The notes below the pieces were generated by a model. It was not told the origin of the DNA. It worked only from the letters and a program-made list of their open reading frames with translations, and ran no database searches. 64,000 bases of DNA, taken from NCBI GenBank assembly GCA_018649885.1, contig JABIHA010000069.1, positions 1 to 64,000 on the forward strand, in the 5' to 3' direction. Every line of letters starts with the position of its first letter. The stretch's first letter is position 1. Shown piece after piece: positions 25,129 through 34,375 of the stretch. The DNA comes from Bacteriovoracaceae bacterium. Its GTDB lineage: Bacteria > Bdellovibrionota > Bacteriovoracia > Bacteriovoracales > Bacteriovoracaceae. The translations under genes were made by a program, and so were the position numbers.

Positions 25129-26109
25129 ATGTCAACTGAGCCAAAAAATGAATATTGTAGGGTCCCCATTAAACTGATCCTAGAGCACGGCGATGATTTT
25201 CCCTTTGATATTTATTTGAAGCTGGGTCCGGCAAAAATTATCAAACTTAGTCATAGAAATGAGGATATCAAGGAAACCTTTCTTCGTTATAAGGAAAAAG
25301 GGGTTGAAGATGTTTTTGTTTTGCAGCGAGAGATGAGTGCTTTTATCAAGCAGTTGAGAAAAAATATGGCCAATCGTTTCTTTGACTCTGGAACACTTCC
25401 CACCAGAGAAGCCGTTAGTATTTTGGATTCCGGTTATATGGTGACAAAAGAGGCTTTTATGAAACTGGGGGTTAATGAGACAACCCTGGCGGTTGCTAAA
25501 GAGGTCAACGAGTTCTCAGTCAAAATGCTCAAAAAAGTTCCCAATATTTTTGAATTTTTTAAGCAGTTTCGTGAGGATTGCGAAAAGTCTTTTATGAAGC
25601 AATTGATGGTTGCCTACTCAACCTCTTGCATGATTGATACATTTGATTGGAAGTCTCAACAAATTAAAGAAAAAACGGCCATGGCAGCAATGCTTTGTGA
25701 TGTTTTATTAACAGAATCACAAATCGAATTAGTGAATCAAGCCGAAAAAGTTGCTGATGGTGATTGGGATGCCCATCTTCCAAGAGAAATTTTAGAACAC
25801 CCAACTAAGCTATCGAGTATGCTGATGCCTCAAAGGCATACTATTTCGACGGAGACAATTGGGATTATTGAAGTTCACCACGAGTTGCCCAACGGAGATG
25901 GTTTTCCCAGGGGAATTACTGCTGATAGGCTAACACTTCTTCCATGCATTTATATTGTGGCCAATAAATTTATCACACTTATGATTGATTCAGGATTTGA
26001 TTACAGACAAAGAGATAGCATGTTGCAAACTCTTGAAGATAATTATAGTCGAGGCAATTTCAAAAAGGCCGTACGCTCACTTTATAAAATGCTAGGTATG
26101 GTCGTCTGA
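25129..26109 (+). CDS. HD-domain paralogue with lost HD pair
   Basis: This is a 326-residue cytoplasmic protein. It lacks a receiver and begins with the shared module (FPFDIYLKLGPAKIIKLSHR, then KGVEDVFVLQREMSAF). In the C-terminal HD-like domain the defining His-Asp is replaced: AAMLCDVLLTES has Cys where the metal-binding His belongs. The later HHELPNGDGFPRG remains. The usual metal centre is therefore probably broken, and a role as cyclic-di-GMP receptor or scaffold is more likely than hydrolysis. Its 3' end overlaps the convergent gluQ-like gene by 28 bases. The Shine-Dalgarno is weak. Confidence 0.8.
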   Translation: MSTEPKNEYCRVPIKLILEHGDDFPFDIYLKLGPAKIIKLSHRNEDIKETFLRYKEKGVEDVFVLQREMSAFIKQLRKNMANRFFDSGTLPTREAVSILDSGYMVTKEAFMKLGVNETTLAVAKEVNEFSVKMLKKVPNIFEFFKQFREDCEKSFMKQLMVAYSTSCMIDTFDWKSQQIKEKTAMAAMLCDVLLTESQIELVNQAEKVADGDWDAHLPREILEHPTKLSSMLMPQRHTISTETIGIIEVHHELPNGDGFPRGITADRLTLLPCIYIVANKFITLMIDSGFDYRQRDSMLQTLEDNYSRGNFKKAVRSLYKMLGMVV

Positions 26110-27041
26110 TCAAGTTCTATGGAGTCATTATCATAGCTAATACCATGGTAGTCTTGTAACTCAAGAGCTAGAAAATCAGAGGCACTCTTGAAGTCACCCG
26201 GATTTTCCAGCTTAAGCATATTTGCCATAAGAGCAAATACATCACAGCAAGTGAGCCCACGTTTTCTGAGCTCATTTAAACAAGTACTCTTTTTAGATTT
26301 TGCCAATTTTTGTCCAGACTCAACGACCATGGCATGATGGAAAAACAGTGTATTCAAAAATGGTCCTTGATTCAAGGCCCCTGCAAGTGCCAGTTGAGAG
26401 GCAGATGAATCTAATAAGTCATGTCCTCTTACAATGAAATTGATTCCCAACTTTACATCTTCCATCAATGAGACAAGGTGGTAGCCAGCTACGCCGTCAC
26501 TTCTTTTTAAGACAAAGTCATCACACTGGTAGTGGTACTCACTTCCCCAAATATCTTTTAAAGCAATGCGTGCATTGCCTGAATTGAATCGCCAGCTGTG
26601 TTCACCTTCTGTGATAGGAAGACTCAGCTCCTTGCATCTCCGGTCATAGATGCCACTCTCGGAGCGTGAATCGATTTGTTTTCTAGTGCATTCACAGGCG
26701 TAAAAAAAATTGGGGTAGTGTTCTTTTAAGAAATCCAAGTATGAGGCTGAGCTTGCAATTTGTGAGTAGTTTTTTTTATGGTCAGCTAAATCCTTTGGTC
26801 CTCTGTCAAAGCCAAGGCCTAGCCAATCAAGAGAATCAAAGATATCGATGATAAATGAATCTCTGACTCTTGACTGGTCGAAATCATCTATTCTTAGAGT
26901 AAGCGTACCCCCAGATTTTTTAACAAAAACCCAGGTCAGTAAGAATGAAAGGATATTGCCAAGATGGAGGTAGCCAGAAGGAGTGGGGGCGATTCTCGAG
27001 TGCAAACCCTTCAGATCTTTAAAAGATTTCTTCGGCTTCAA
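26082..27041 (-). CDS. gluQ: glutamyl-Q tRNA(Asp) synthetase-like protein
   Basis: This is a 319-residue paralogue of the catalytic core of glutamyl-tRNA synthetase, without an anticodon-binding domain. GluQ attaches glutamate to queuosine in tRNA(Asp). Visible are RIAPTPSGYLHLGN (HIGH-like motif), LRIDDFDQSR, the zinc-site segment YACECTRKQI with YDRRC, and KLAKSKKS (KMSKS-like). Length fits GluQ. The zinc ligands CxCx...YxxxC appear intact. The start is TTG with AAGGACG just before, overlapping the end of the HD-GYP gene by 23 bases, so they are translationally coupled although functionally unrelated. Confidence 0.88.
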   Translation of the reverse strand: MKPKKSFKDLKGLHSRIAPTPSGYLHLGNILSFLLTWVFVKKSGGTLTLRIDDFDQSRVRDSFIIDIFDSLDWLGLGFDRGPKDLADHKKNYSQIASSASYLDFLKEHYPNFFYACECTRKQIDSRSESGIYDRRCKELSLPITEGEHSWRFNSGNARIALKDIWGSEYHYQCDDFVLKRSDGVAGYHLVSLMEDVKLGINFIVRGHDLLDSSASQLALAGALNQGPFLNTLFFHHAMVVESGQKLAKSKKSTCLNELRKRGLTCCDVFALMANMLKLENPGDFKSASDFLALELQDYHGISYDNDSIELDQTTIPSIL

Positions 27042-28035
27042 GAACGTCCTTAAGCTTTTTCACAATGTTTAATTTATAGTGGCCCATTTCTTGCTGCAAT
27101 AGCTGTTGATAAGCTTCAACAGGATCAATTCTATATACGGAAACCTTTTTATCGTAAAGATTTATCATTGACAAAATTTGTGAGAGATCATCCATTTTTT
27201 GAAGTTTTTGTGGATAACCTTCACCTTGAAGTTTTTCATGGTGGCACTCCACAAGTTTGAGGATTTCTGGGTTAATGTAGCTTTTATTACTAAGTATTCT
27301 CACAGCATCTTTAACGTGGGGTTGATACATTCTTTTGTCATCTGGAGACATTCTTCTATCTTCTCTACCAAAAAGAAGATTTAGCTCTTCACCCCTTATT
27401 GATGAAAGGCCTATGTCGTGGACTAGGGCAGCTGCGCCAAGATGATCTAGATCTTTTCCTCTATAGCCCATGGCAAATGCGAGTCTCACACTGAGTGCAG
27501 AAACATTCTTGCAATGATTTTCGATCAGGTCTGTTTTCTTTCCTTTTTTAGAGAAGATTTTTTTCAAAGCTTTTGGATTATCTTGAATTATTTTTCGAAG
27601 ACCCTTGGCCGCTTTTTCTGTTAGCACAAATGCTTGCTTACTTTCAGGTTCTGAAAAAATGACCTCGACAGCTGTTGTGGCAATTTCTTCAATAATAGAA
27701 AATCTCTCTTCGGCCTCTAGGTCTTCACTTTCAATTGCCTCTTCAATGCTGTCATCAAAGTAGCCTTCAAAGGCCTCGGCATCTGCTTTTGGGATAAAAA
27801 GTCTTTCAACATCTTTACTTTTAAGAGATTCAATTTGTTTGATTTTATCTAGCTTTTCTTCTTCAATTCCCTGGCCTTTAGGAATGTATTTTAAATATTT
27901 GTCAGCGATTTTGACGAATAGATCAAAATCAAATGGACAGTTGGCCCTAATCATTTCAATACTGATAGGCATTAACTCATCGAGTGTTTTGTAAGCATCG
28001 GGATTTGGATCTTTTTTAGCAACTAGAAAGCTCAA
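27019..28035 (-). CDS. HD-GYP-like protein
   Basis: This 338-residue cytoplasmic protein is built like the other paralogues: a front module (CPFDFDLFVKIADKYLKYIPK, then VERLFIPKADAEAFEGYF), a helical linker, and an HD domain with IENHCKNV, AALVHDIGLSS, PHVKDAVRIL and ECHHEKLQGEGYPQKL. Metal ligands are present, and the GYP motif is kept, with Asp replaced by Gln before GEGYP. It is therefore a plausible cyclic-di-GMP phosphodiesterase. The start is TTG after AGAGG. The gluQ gene begins inside its 3' end. Confidence 0.82.
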   Translation of the reverse strand: MSFLVAKKDPNPDAYKTLDELMPISIEMIRANCPFDFDLFVKIADKYLKYIPKGQGIEEEKLDKIKQIESLKSKDVERLFIPKADAEAFEGYFDDSIEEAIESEDLEAEERFSIIEEIATTAVEVIFSEPESKQAFVLTEKAAKGLRKIIQDNPKALKKIFSKKGKKTDLIENHCKNVSALSVRLAFAMGYRGKDLDHLGAAALVHDIGLSSIRGEELNLLFGREDRRMSPDDKRMYQPHVKDAVRILSNKSYINPEILKLVECHHEKLQGEGYPQKLQKMDDLSQILSMINLYDKKVSVYRIDPVEAYQQLLQQEMGHYKLNIVKKLKDVLEAEEIF

Positions 28036-28189
28036 GTATACCTCTACCTTTAGTTTCGCACTTACATATATTATAAAAGTAGTTAAGTATAATTCAACTG
28101 ACTAGGTTCATAGGCAAAATAGGCGCATTTAAAATGGAGCAATACTTGCTTCTTTCTCACAGGCCCGAAGTTCTTTATTATATGAAAGA

Positions 28190-29128
28190 ATGGGAATACG
28201 TGTCATTTTTATCTTATTGATATCATTAATTTTATTTAGCAAAAATGCTTTTGCTGAGAGGCTGTGTGATATTTTTACTTGGATGAAATGTCCTGAAAAT
28301 GTCTCTCGATCTTATTCTAGGTCTAGCTCTGCATCCTCTCCATCAAGTGGCGGCTCTTCTGCTCTCAATCCTGCCTCGTTAAGTATGTTAAAAGGTTTTG
28401 GGTTCGAGACTTTTATTTATGACCATCTCGAAATAGGGATTGCCACTGGCAATGGAAAAGTAGGTGCATCTGTTTCTCCTCAAAATTCGGAGGAAACCTT
28501 TTTTGGAAATGTTGCCATTGAAAATATTGGAGATTACAAGGCCCGTATGGTGAATCGAAAGAGTTACCGGTCTCCTAAATTCAATTTGGCCATGGGAATA
28601 AAGCTAGCTGGTAAAAGAGGCTCGAAAAAGAAAACTCCCTTTTCACTTAATTTGGGAGTACTGGGAAAGTATAACCAAACCACAGACAGAATTAAGGGAG
28701 GACTTGGAATTACGGCCCAAGGAGGAATTTTTAGTATTGGAATCTCTAGCTTTTATGACGATTACATTGATGAATATGAAAATAAGAAGAAAAACTATAG
28801 AGTTGCCAGTTACACTGCTGGAGTAAAGTGGGGCGGATTTATATTTGATTATAATTATACCGAATCCTTTTCAAAACGAAGAAGCCGAATCCACCTTATT
28901 TCGGGTGCTATGTTTATTCATAAATTTATTTTTTCTGGAGGAAGAAGGTTTGAATCTTCTTATCGCCCAAAATATCGTTATAAAGAGCGCCGCTTTATGG
29001 ATGAAAAAGATAGGAAAGATTCATTTTATGGTGTTCAGTATTCCTTCAATGGCCACTTTCTAATTGGTGCGTATTTCAATTATTATCTAGTGAGAGATCT
29101 TACCTTGGGTTTAACATTTTTACTTTAA
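28190..29128 (+). CDS. exported protein, probable outer-membrane barrel
   Basis: This is a 312-residue protein with a signal peptide (VIFILLISLILFSKNAFA). A Ser-rich linker follows (residues about 40-65). The remainder has alternating strands with aromatic girdles (FNLAMGIKLAGKRG, GGIFSIGISSFYDDY, AGVKWGGFIFDYNYTESF) and ends in a hydrophobic strand LTLGLTFLL, as expected for an outer-membrane beta-barrel. No named family is recognised. GAAAGA precedes the ATG. It is convergent with the porin-like gene and overlaps it by four bases. Confidence 0.6.
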   Translation: MGIRVIFILLISLILFSKNAFAERLCDIFTWMKCPENVSRSYSRSSSASSPSSGGSSALNPASLSMLKGFGFETFIYDHLEIGIATGNGKVGASVSPQNSEETFFGNVAIENIGDYKARMVNRKSYRSPKFNLAMGIKLAGKRGSKKKTPFSLNLGVLGKYNQTTDRIKGGLGITAQGGIFSIGISSFYDDYIDEYENKKKNYRVASYTAGVKWGGFIFDYNYTESFSKRRSRIHLISGAMFIHKFIFSGGRRFESSYRPKYRYKERRFMDEKDRKDSFYGVQYSFNGHFLIGAYFNYYLVRDLTLGLTFLL

Positions 29129-30135
29129 AAATAGGCCTGGTAAAGTAAGTGAGTGGCATGATCTCTAAAGCCCCCATTGCCTGTCCATCTCTTGCGATCT
29201 TTTCCCGAAATAGTGTGGGATAGCTGCATTTTGTGTTTGCTCTCAAACCAAATATTTAACCCCAAATTTGTATTTGAAAGAGTCGTTTTGGCAGGGCCAT
29301 TTTTGTGAATGCCCTGTCCATGACGAATCGCTATCTCGATTCTCTCAACAGGCCGATATGAAATTTGAGAGGAAAGTGAAGCCTCGGACTTTGCTTTAAG
29401 ACCAAAAAGGTTCTTACCCAAAAGATACTCTGTCTTTAATCTAAAAAACCAAAAATCTAAATCAAATCCTAGGTTGTAATTTTCAAGGCCAGGACCATGT
29501 GACGGATCGGCTCCAGCGTGCTCAGAAAAACCGTAAGCCCCATAAAGATCGAGCTCACCATAGTGATATATGAAAGTCGAGGAGTAACAATAATTTTTCC
29601 CTTTTTGGCCTGTACTTACAACCACTGATTTACCGCAGGCCTCAGAGAGGTGAAAGTAGTATTCAAAATCTTTTATGGGCGCACCTGATATTTCAAGGCC
29701 GGTTGAATTTCCCAGTGAGATTGAAGACGCCGGAGCTTTTGGATAAAATACTCTCTCAAAATAGGGAGTGTAGTGTTCCCTTGAGATCAAATGAGGGAAG
29801 AGACCGAGCTTAATTTGAAAGTGGTCGTTGAAGCGATGTCCCATATAGGCCTGGTCGACTTCAGCTTTTCCTGTGCTGGAATTTGATAAAATATCTCCAA
29901 AATTGATAGTTGCTAGTGAAAAGGTATCAACCTGGCCTAGCTCAAAGCCTAGCATTACTTTAGGGATACTAAACTTGGGGCCCCTTCCTCTCGTGGGGTC
30001 ATTGTAAGCAGAACCTCCACCAGAATCGATTAGGCTTTGTACAAGACCCGTGGGCCTGGCCTTCCAATTCTCGGCAATGACAGTAGAACCAGCTATTGAA
30101 TGTAGAAGTAATAAAATGAAGGAGGTGATGATCAC
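29125..30135 (-). CDS. exported porin-like protein
   Basis: This protein of 336 residues has a short signal peptide (FILLLLHSIAGSTVIA). Strand-rich segments with regular aromatic residues and a C-terminal Phe (LLYQAYF), the usual sorting mark of outer-membrane barrels, suggest a porin. Examples are QIKLGLFPHLISREHY and LDLYGAYGFSEHAG. No specific channel family is identified. The start is GTG, sharing a GTGA overlap with the stop of rlmN, so the two are translationally coupled without an evident functional link. Confidence 0.65.
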   Translation of the reverse strand: MIITSFILLLLHSIAGSTVIAENWKARPTGLVQSLIDSGGGSAYNDPTRGRGPKFSIPKVMLGFELGQVDTFSLATINFGDILSNSSTGKAEVDQAYMGHRFNDHFQIKLGLFPHLISREHYTPYFERVFYPKAPASSISLGNSTGLEISGAPIKDFEYYFHLSEACGKSVVVSTGQKGKNYCYSSTFIYHYGELDLYGAYGFSEHAGADPSHGPGLENYNLGFDLDFWFFRLKTEYLLGKNLFGLKAKSEASLSSQISYRPVERIEIAIRHGQGIHKNGPAKTTLSNTNLGLNIWFESKHKMQLSHTISGKDRKRWTGNGGFRDHATHLLYQAYF

Positions 30136-31184
30136 TTTAATCCCATTTTAGAGTTAAGCTGACCGCAAGCTGCCATTATATCTCTTCCTTTAGTCTCTCT
30201 CAGTGTGGTGACAAGACCCCTATCTGATAGTGAGTTTTGAAAGTCTCTCATTTTTTCCATTGAAGGGCATTTGTACTGAGAGCCAGTATGCGGATTAAAT
30301 GGAATTAAATTAATTTTTCCAATTGAGGGTTTGATGATCTGGGCAAGCCTTTCGATATCTTGCTGAGAATCATTAATCCCCGCAAGCATTACATATTCAA
30401 AAAGGATTTTTCCATTTCTAATTTTTACATATCTCTCACAAGCTTCTAGAAGTTCTTCAATTGGGTATTGAATGTTAATAGGAGCAATGATGTCTCTTAC
30501 TTCGTTAAATCCTGAATGGAGTGAAACGGCGAGGTTCACTTTTGAGCTTAGCGCAAGTTTGTCAATCATGGGGACGATTCCCACTGTGGATACAGAAATT
30601 GAGTTTTTACCAAGTCCTATGCCAAAATCAGAGCTGAGGATATCAATGGCCGCGCTCAGGTTTTTAAAATTATGAAGAGGTTCCCCTTGTCCCATAAAAA
30701 CAATATTTGTAATTTTCTGGCCTTCTCTCAAAAGGGTGCGGGCATTTATGTACTGAGATAAAATTTCGGCCACAGTTAAATTTTTGGAAAGTCCTTGCTT
30801 GGCAGTATGACAGAAACTGCACTCCATGGCGCACCCTACTTGAGAAGACAGGCACAGTGTCCATCTTTGTTTGCTGGGAATCAAAACAGATTCCACGCTT
30901 GAGTGAGGGCCCACAGCTGTTAAGAATTTGTGGCTTCCATCAACAGATTTGTGCTGCTTAATAATAGGGCAGGGAGTGAAGCTAAAATTTTGCTGAAAAT
31001 GCTTATAAGTAGTTTTAGAAATATCTTTTTCTGCGTCCACAAGGTTGCCATTTTCTCTATATATGGTTTTGAACAAGGATTTGGCGCCGGCAGGCCTTCC
31101 ACCCATGAGGGCAATATTTTGCTCGAGATCACTGAGAGTGAGGTTAAAAAATGACGTTTTATGACTCATAGTGTTCTTTACCAT
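30132..31184 (-). CDS. rlmN: 23S rRNA (A2503-C2)/tRNA methyltransferase RlmN
   Basis: This is a cytoplasmic radical-SAM enzyme of about 350 residues that methylates C2 of A2503 in 23S rRNA and A37 of some tRNAs. Diagnostic are the Fe-S motif CAMECSFCHTAKQG, the SAM region FMGQGEPLHNF, LAVSLHSGFNEVRD, the pattern EYVMLAGINDS and the C-terminal DIMAACGQL, whose Cys carries the intermediate. The longer open frame upstream is not needed; starts at 31184 (MVKNTMSHK) or 31169 are both reasonable, and neither has a strong ribosome binding site. The gene is divergent from the LptF/G-type permease gene. Confidence 0.93.
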   Translation of the reverse strand: MVKNTMSHKTSFFNLTLSDLEQNIALMGGRPAGAKSLFKTIYRENGNLVDAEKDISKTTYKHFQQNFSFTPCPIIKQHKSVDGSHKFLTAVGPHSSVESVLIPSKQRWTLCLSSQVGCAMECSFCHTAKQGLSKNLTVAEILSQYINARTLLREGQKITNIVFMGQGEPLHNFKNLSAAIDILSSDFGIGLGKNSISVSTVGIVPMIDKLALSSKVNLAVSLHSGFNEVRDIIAPINIQYPIEELLEACERYVKIRNGKILFEYVMLAGINDSQQDIERLAQIIKPSIGKINLIPFNPHTGSQYKCPSMEKMRDFQNSLSDRGLVTTLRETKGRDIMAACGQLNSKMGLK

Positions 31185-31252
31185 AAGCACCAGATATTGG
31201 AAGTTGAAAATTAGCTGTTTTAGTAAACGTGTGCCCAAGGTATAATCCCAAA

Positions 31253-32359
31253 ATGGGGATTTTGCGTAAATTGATTTTTTACAACTGGCTAAAGGTATTT
31301 TTTTACGCGGCACTAAGCTTTTTACTTCTTTTGACCATTGCTACACTGGTCTCAGGTTTTACGCGAGATAGCGTAACTTCATCTCAGGTTTTAATAAACT
31401 ATCTATTTGAGCTGCCAAAATGGTTTAAAAACCTCCTTCCTTTCGCCTGTTTGATGGCGACATTATTTAGTCTTAATTTTCTAAAGGCCAGAAATGAGCT
31501 GATTGCTATATTTTCACTTGGAATGTCTCACCGCGCTTTTATTCAGGTTGTAGTACAGGCAGCGACTATTGTCATGGCCGTTCAGCTGCTGGTAAGTGCC
31601 TATATTTTACCTAGTGTGACAAAAAAGAGATATGAATGGCTGATAGAAACGGGGGCCAATTTTAAATCAAATCTTCCCGCCAGTTTTAATTTAAGTAAAA
31701 AAACGGGGAAGAAAATTTGGTACAAAATGGAAAATGGATTTTTTAATTTTGTGGCCCTCGACCAAGTGGCAAATGAACTCAAAGAGGTGGAAATCTTCTT
31801 TATCAGTAAAAATCATCTAGTGGAAAGATTCGTCAAAGCAAAATCGGCCATTTTTAAAAAAGATAATCTTTGGGAATTTCACGATGTTCTTTTCTTATAC
31901 AACTTAGAAGGAGAAGAATTTCCTATTATTGAAATGAAAAATATTTCAAGCTATGCACTTTTAGAAAACCCTGAAAATATTAGAAAAGTTTTTTCCGAGG
32001 TGGAAACACTGCCTATCGAAGGCCTTTATTCTTATATCAAAAATATTAAGAGAACAGGTATTAATACATCTGAGTTTGAAGTCTTACTATTAGAAAAAAT
32101 CAATTCGGCCCTCATTTGTATTGTCTTTGCACTGATACCTATATTTTCCATTTACTCACCAAGTAGAAGGCACAGCTCTTTTGGCAAAATAGTCTTTTTT
32201 ACACTTGTGTTTGGAGTGGTGTATTGGCTTATAAGCTCAAGCATGTTGGCCTTGGGGAAAAATGGAAGCCTGCCTCCGGTAATAGCAGTTTTTTCCGTCC
32301 CTTTTATTTTCATCTTACTTATTTCTTCAATTATCTATAAAAACAGAAAACTGGGCTAA
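31253..32359 (+). CDS. LptF/LptG-family lipopolysaccharide export permease
   Basis: This inner-membrane protein of about 368 residues shows the YjgP/YjgQ plan: three N-terminal membrane helices (residues about 12-110), a large periplasmic domain, and three C-terminal helices (from about 285). LptF and LptG pair with the ATPase LptB to lift lipopolysaccharide out of the inner membrane. Which of the two it is cannot be told, and no second lpt gene lies in the window. A TATAAT lies 11 bases before the ATG, so the leader may be very short. An earlier in-frame start at 31229 is less likely for that reason. Confidence 0.88.
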   Translation: MGILRKLIFYNWLKVFFYAALSFLLLLTIATLVSGFTRDSVTSSQVLINYLFELPKWFKNLLPFACLMATLFSLNFLKARNELIAIFSLGMSHRAFIQVVVQAATIVMAVQLLVSAYILPSVTKKRYEWLIETGANFKSNLPASFNLSKKTGKKIWYKMENGFFNFVALDQVANELKEVEIFFISKNHLVERFVKAKSAIFKKDNLWEFHDVLFLYNLEGEEFPIIEMKNISSYALLENPENIRKVFSEVETLPIEGLYSYIKNIKRTGINTSEFEVLLLEKINSALICIVFALIPIFSIYSPSRRHSSFGKIVFFTLVFGVVYWLISSSMLALGKNGSLPPVIAVFSVPFIFILLISSIIYKNRKLG

Positions 32360-32367
32360 GGCCAATT

Positions 32368-33360
32368 TTAAGTTTCATCAAAATTTGTTTTCACAACTTT
32401 TTGGTAAATAGTTCCAAATAGGTTTTCTCCCGTTTCTGAGAGCATTTCGATTTTTATGGTAGAGCCGTTTTGCATAAAAGGTGTTGAGGCCTTGCCATCA
32501 TTAATCATCTCTATATATCTTCTCTCGGCCAGACACGAACTCCCCACATTGGGGTCTTCATTGGAAACTGTACCACTTCCAATAATAGTTCCTGCCTTGA
32601 GGTTTCTAGTCCTGGCAGCATGTTCGATTAGTTTTCCAAAAGAAAAATGCATCTGTCCTGCATTGGGGTGGCCAAACCATTCACCGTTGTATTCAGAGTT
32701 TAGTGGCAGGTGAATTCTTCCATCTTTCCACGAGCTTCCGAGCTCATCAGGTGTGATACAAAAGGGAGCAAAGGCCGAAGATGGTTTACCTTGAAGGAAG
32801 CCAAAGCCTCTGACTATTTCATCTTTTATAATTCCTCTCAAAGAGACATCATTGATAATGGTGATTAGTTTTATATATTGATGGGCGTCTTTTTCTTTTA
32901 CTCCCATGGGAACGTCTCCCACGATAACTCCTACTTCGCCTTCAAAATCTACTCCGTGAGAGGGGTCTACCATGGGGATATTATCTCTTGGAGCAAGAAA
33001 GTCATCTGATCCACCTTGATACATCAAAGGGATCTCTCTAAGTGTGGCAGGAGGCTCGGCATTTCGGGCCTTTCTCACTAGGATTACATGTTGGATAAAA
33101 GCTGAGCCATCAAGCCATCCATAACAACGTGGAAGAGGGGAGTGAAATTCATCTTGATCTACTGCCATCGCCACCGAAAGTTTCCCTTCATTGAGATCAT
33201 TGTAAATTTTTTCTAAGGCCGTGTGATGCTGTTGCCAGTTTTCGAGCAGCTGCCCCATATTGGCAGCGATTTGAGGTACTGCCACACATTTTTGATTATC
33301 TCTACTTACAACCACAAGTTGGCCATCAGCTTCATTGCTTTTTAATGTTCCAAGTTTCAT
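32368..33360 (-). CDS. fumarylacetoacetate hydrolase family protein
   Basis: This is a cytoplasmic enzyme of about 330 residues. The FAH C-domain is clear: DPSHGVDFEGEVGVIVGDV with the metal-binding glutamates, NDVSLRGI, and AGTIIGSGTVSNEDPNVG with the C-terminal IKIEMLSETGENLFGTI. The family cleaves carbon-carbon bonds of beta-diketo acids, and in tyrosine breakdown fumarylacetoacetase yields fumarate and acetoacetate. The divergent neighbour is a maleylacetoacetate isomerase, the preceding pathway step, which strongly supports that role. The start ATG follows AAGGTGGT; the longer frame upstream would run into the shared promoter. Confidence 0.88.
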   Translation of the reverse strand: MKLGTLKSNEADGQLVVVSRDNQKCVAVPQIAANMGQLLENWQQHHTALEKIYNDLNEGKLSVAMAVDQDEFHSPLPRCYGWLDGSAFIQHVILVRKARNAEPPATLREIPLMYQGGSDDFLAPRDNIPMVDPSHGVDFEGEVGVIVGDVPMGVKEKDAHQYIKLITIINDVSLRGIIKDEIVRGFGFLQGKPSSAFAPFCITPDELGSSWKDGRIHLPLNSEYNGEWFGHPNAGQMHFSFGKLIEHAARTRNLKAGTIIGSGTVSNEDPNVGSSCLAERRYIEMINDGKASTPFMQNGSTIKIEMLSETGENLFGTIYQKVVKTNFDET

Positions 33361-33450
33361 TTTTACCACCTTTACTTCTGCGCAGCCAAAATATAAGTGG
33401 CCACACCAATGCTGCTTTTCTAAAATGCTCACTATAGCAAGGGGATATAA

Positions 33451-34098
33451 ATGAGGCCAATACTCTACGGATACTTTAGAAGTTCATGCTCCTACCGGGT
33501 TAGGATGGCCCTCCATTATAAAAAAATTGATTTTGAATATCGCGCCGTTAATTTAAAAGATGGTAGTGAGCAGCTTAAGGACGGTTTTATTTCCCTTAAT
33601 CCGCGGGGAGAAGTTCCCTATTTTAGTCATGGGGGAATTGGCCTTTCACAGTCCATGGCCATCATTCAGTATATTGATCGTCTCTGGTCAAAGTCTCCAC
33701 TTTTTCCCAAAAATGATGTGGACTACTGTAAGTGCATGGAGCTGTGTGAAATGATTAATACTGGGATTCAGCCCATTCAAAATCTTGCTGTGATTAAATA
33801 TGTTATCAGTACATTTAATAGGACACCAGAAGAGAGGGGTCACTGGTCCAAGCATTGGATTGAAAAAGGATTCCAGGCATTAGAAGCTAAGCTTTCAGTC
33901 TGTGCTGGAACTTACGCGGTAGGTGATGAAATATCTGCTTGTGATTTGTTTTTAGTTCCTCAGGTCTATAATGCTCTTCGATTTAAAATGGATATGACCC
34001 AGTTTCCAGTCATTAATCGAGTCTACACAAACTGTATGAAGCTCGATTGGGTAGAGGCCTCCGCTCCTGAAAATCAACCGGACTGTACAGGTGTGTAA
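33451..34098 (+). CDS. maiA: maleylacetoacetate isomerase (zeta-class GST)
   Basis: This 215-residue cytoplasmic enzyme isomerises maleylacetoacetate to fumarylacetoacetate using glutathione. It has the zeta-class glutathione transferase motif SSCSYRVRMAL at residues about 10-20, the glutathione-binding NPRGEVPYF and LSQSMAIIQYID, and the C-terminal helical domain with EISACDLFLVPQVYNA. Length is normal. It is divergent from the fumarylacetoacetate hydrolase-type gene with about 90 bases between starts, so both steps of tyrosine catabolism are probably controlled together. It is convergent with the ferredoxin gene, with one base between stops. Confidence 0.92.
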   Translation: MRPILYGYFRSSCSYRVRMALHYKKIDFEYRAVNLKDGSEQLKDGFISLNPRGEVPYFSHGGIGLSQSMAIIQYIDRLWSKSPLFPKNDVDYCKCMELCEMINTGIQPIQNLAVIKYVISTFNRTPEERGHWSKHWIEKGFQALEAKLSVCAGTYAVGDEISACDLFLVPQVYNALRFKMDMTQFPVINRVYTNCMKLDWVEASAPENQPDCTGV

Positions 34099-34099
34099 A

Positions 34100-34375
34100 T
34101 TAACTGTGGAAATGGACAACGGCCGTCTCTGATTTGACGATGGCCTGACATGTGAGTACTTCTCCCGCCTCAAAGTCGGGCTCGGGCAAAACGCCTAGGT
34201 CATCTTGATCAAGCTCACCACTAATCACTTTTGCTTGGCACTTTCTACACTTACCAGCTTTACAGGCAAAGGGCGGTTTAAGACCACTTTCAAGAGCAGC
34301 CTCTAGTACAGTTACCCCTTCTTTCACTTCTATAGATTCAACATTACCGCCAAACTTAATCGTCACATAGGCCAT
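34100..34375 (-). CDS. plant-type [2Fe-2S] ferredoxin
   Basis: This is a 91-residue electron carrier. The cluster cysteines follow the plant-type spacing: CKAGKCRKC, then a distant Cys in EVLTCQA about 29 residues later. The N-terminal strands (MAYVTIKFGGNVESIEV) and LEAALESGLKPPF are typical of the beta-grasp fold. It lacks a signal peptide, so it is cytoplasmic. Its partner reductase or oxygenase is not evident. Its start overlaps the 3' end of the thiamine pyrophosphokinase-like gene by 13 bases, so the pair is probably cotranscribed. Confidence 0.93.
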   Translation of the reverse strand: MAYVTIKFGGNVESIEVKEGVTVLEAALESGLKPPFACKAGKCRKCQAKVISGELDQDDLGVLPEPDFEAGEVLTCQAIVKSETAVVHFHS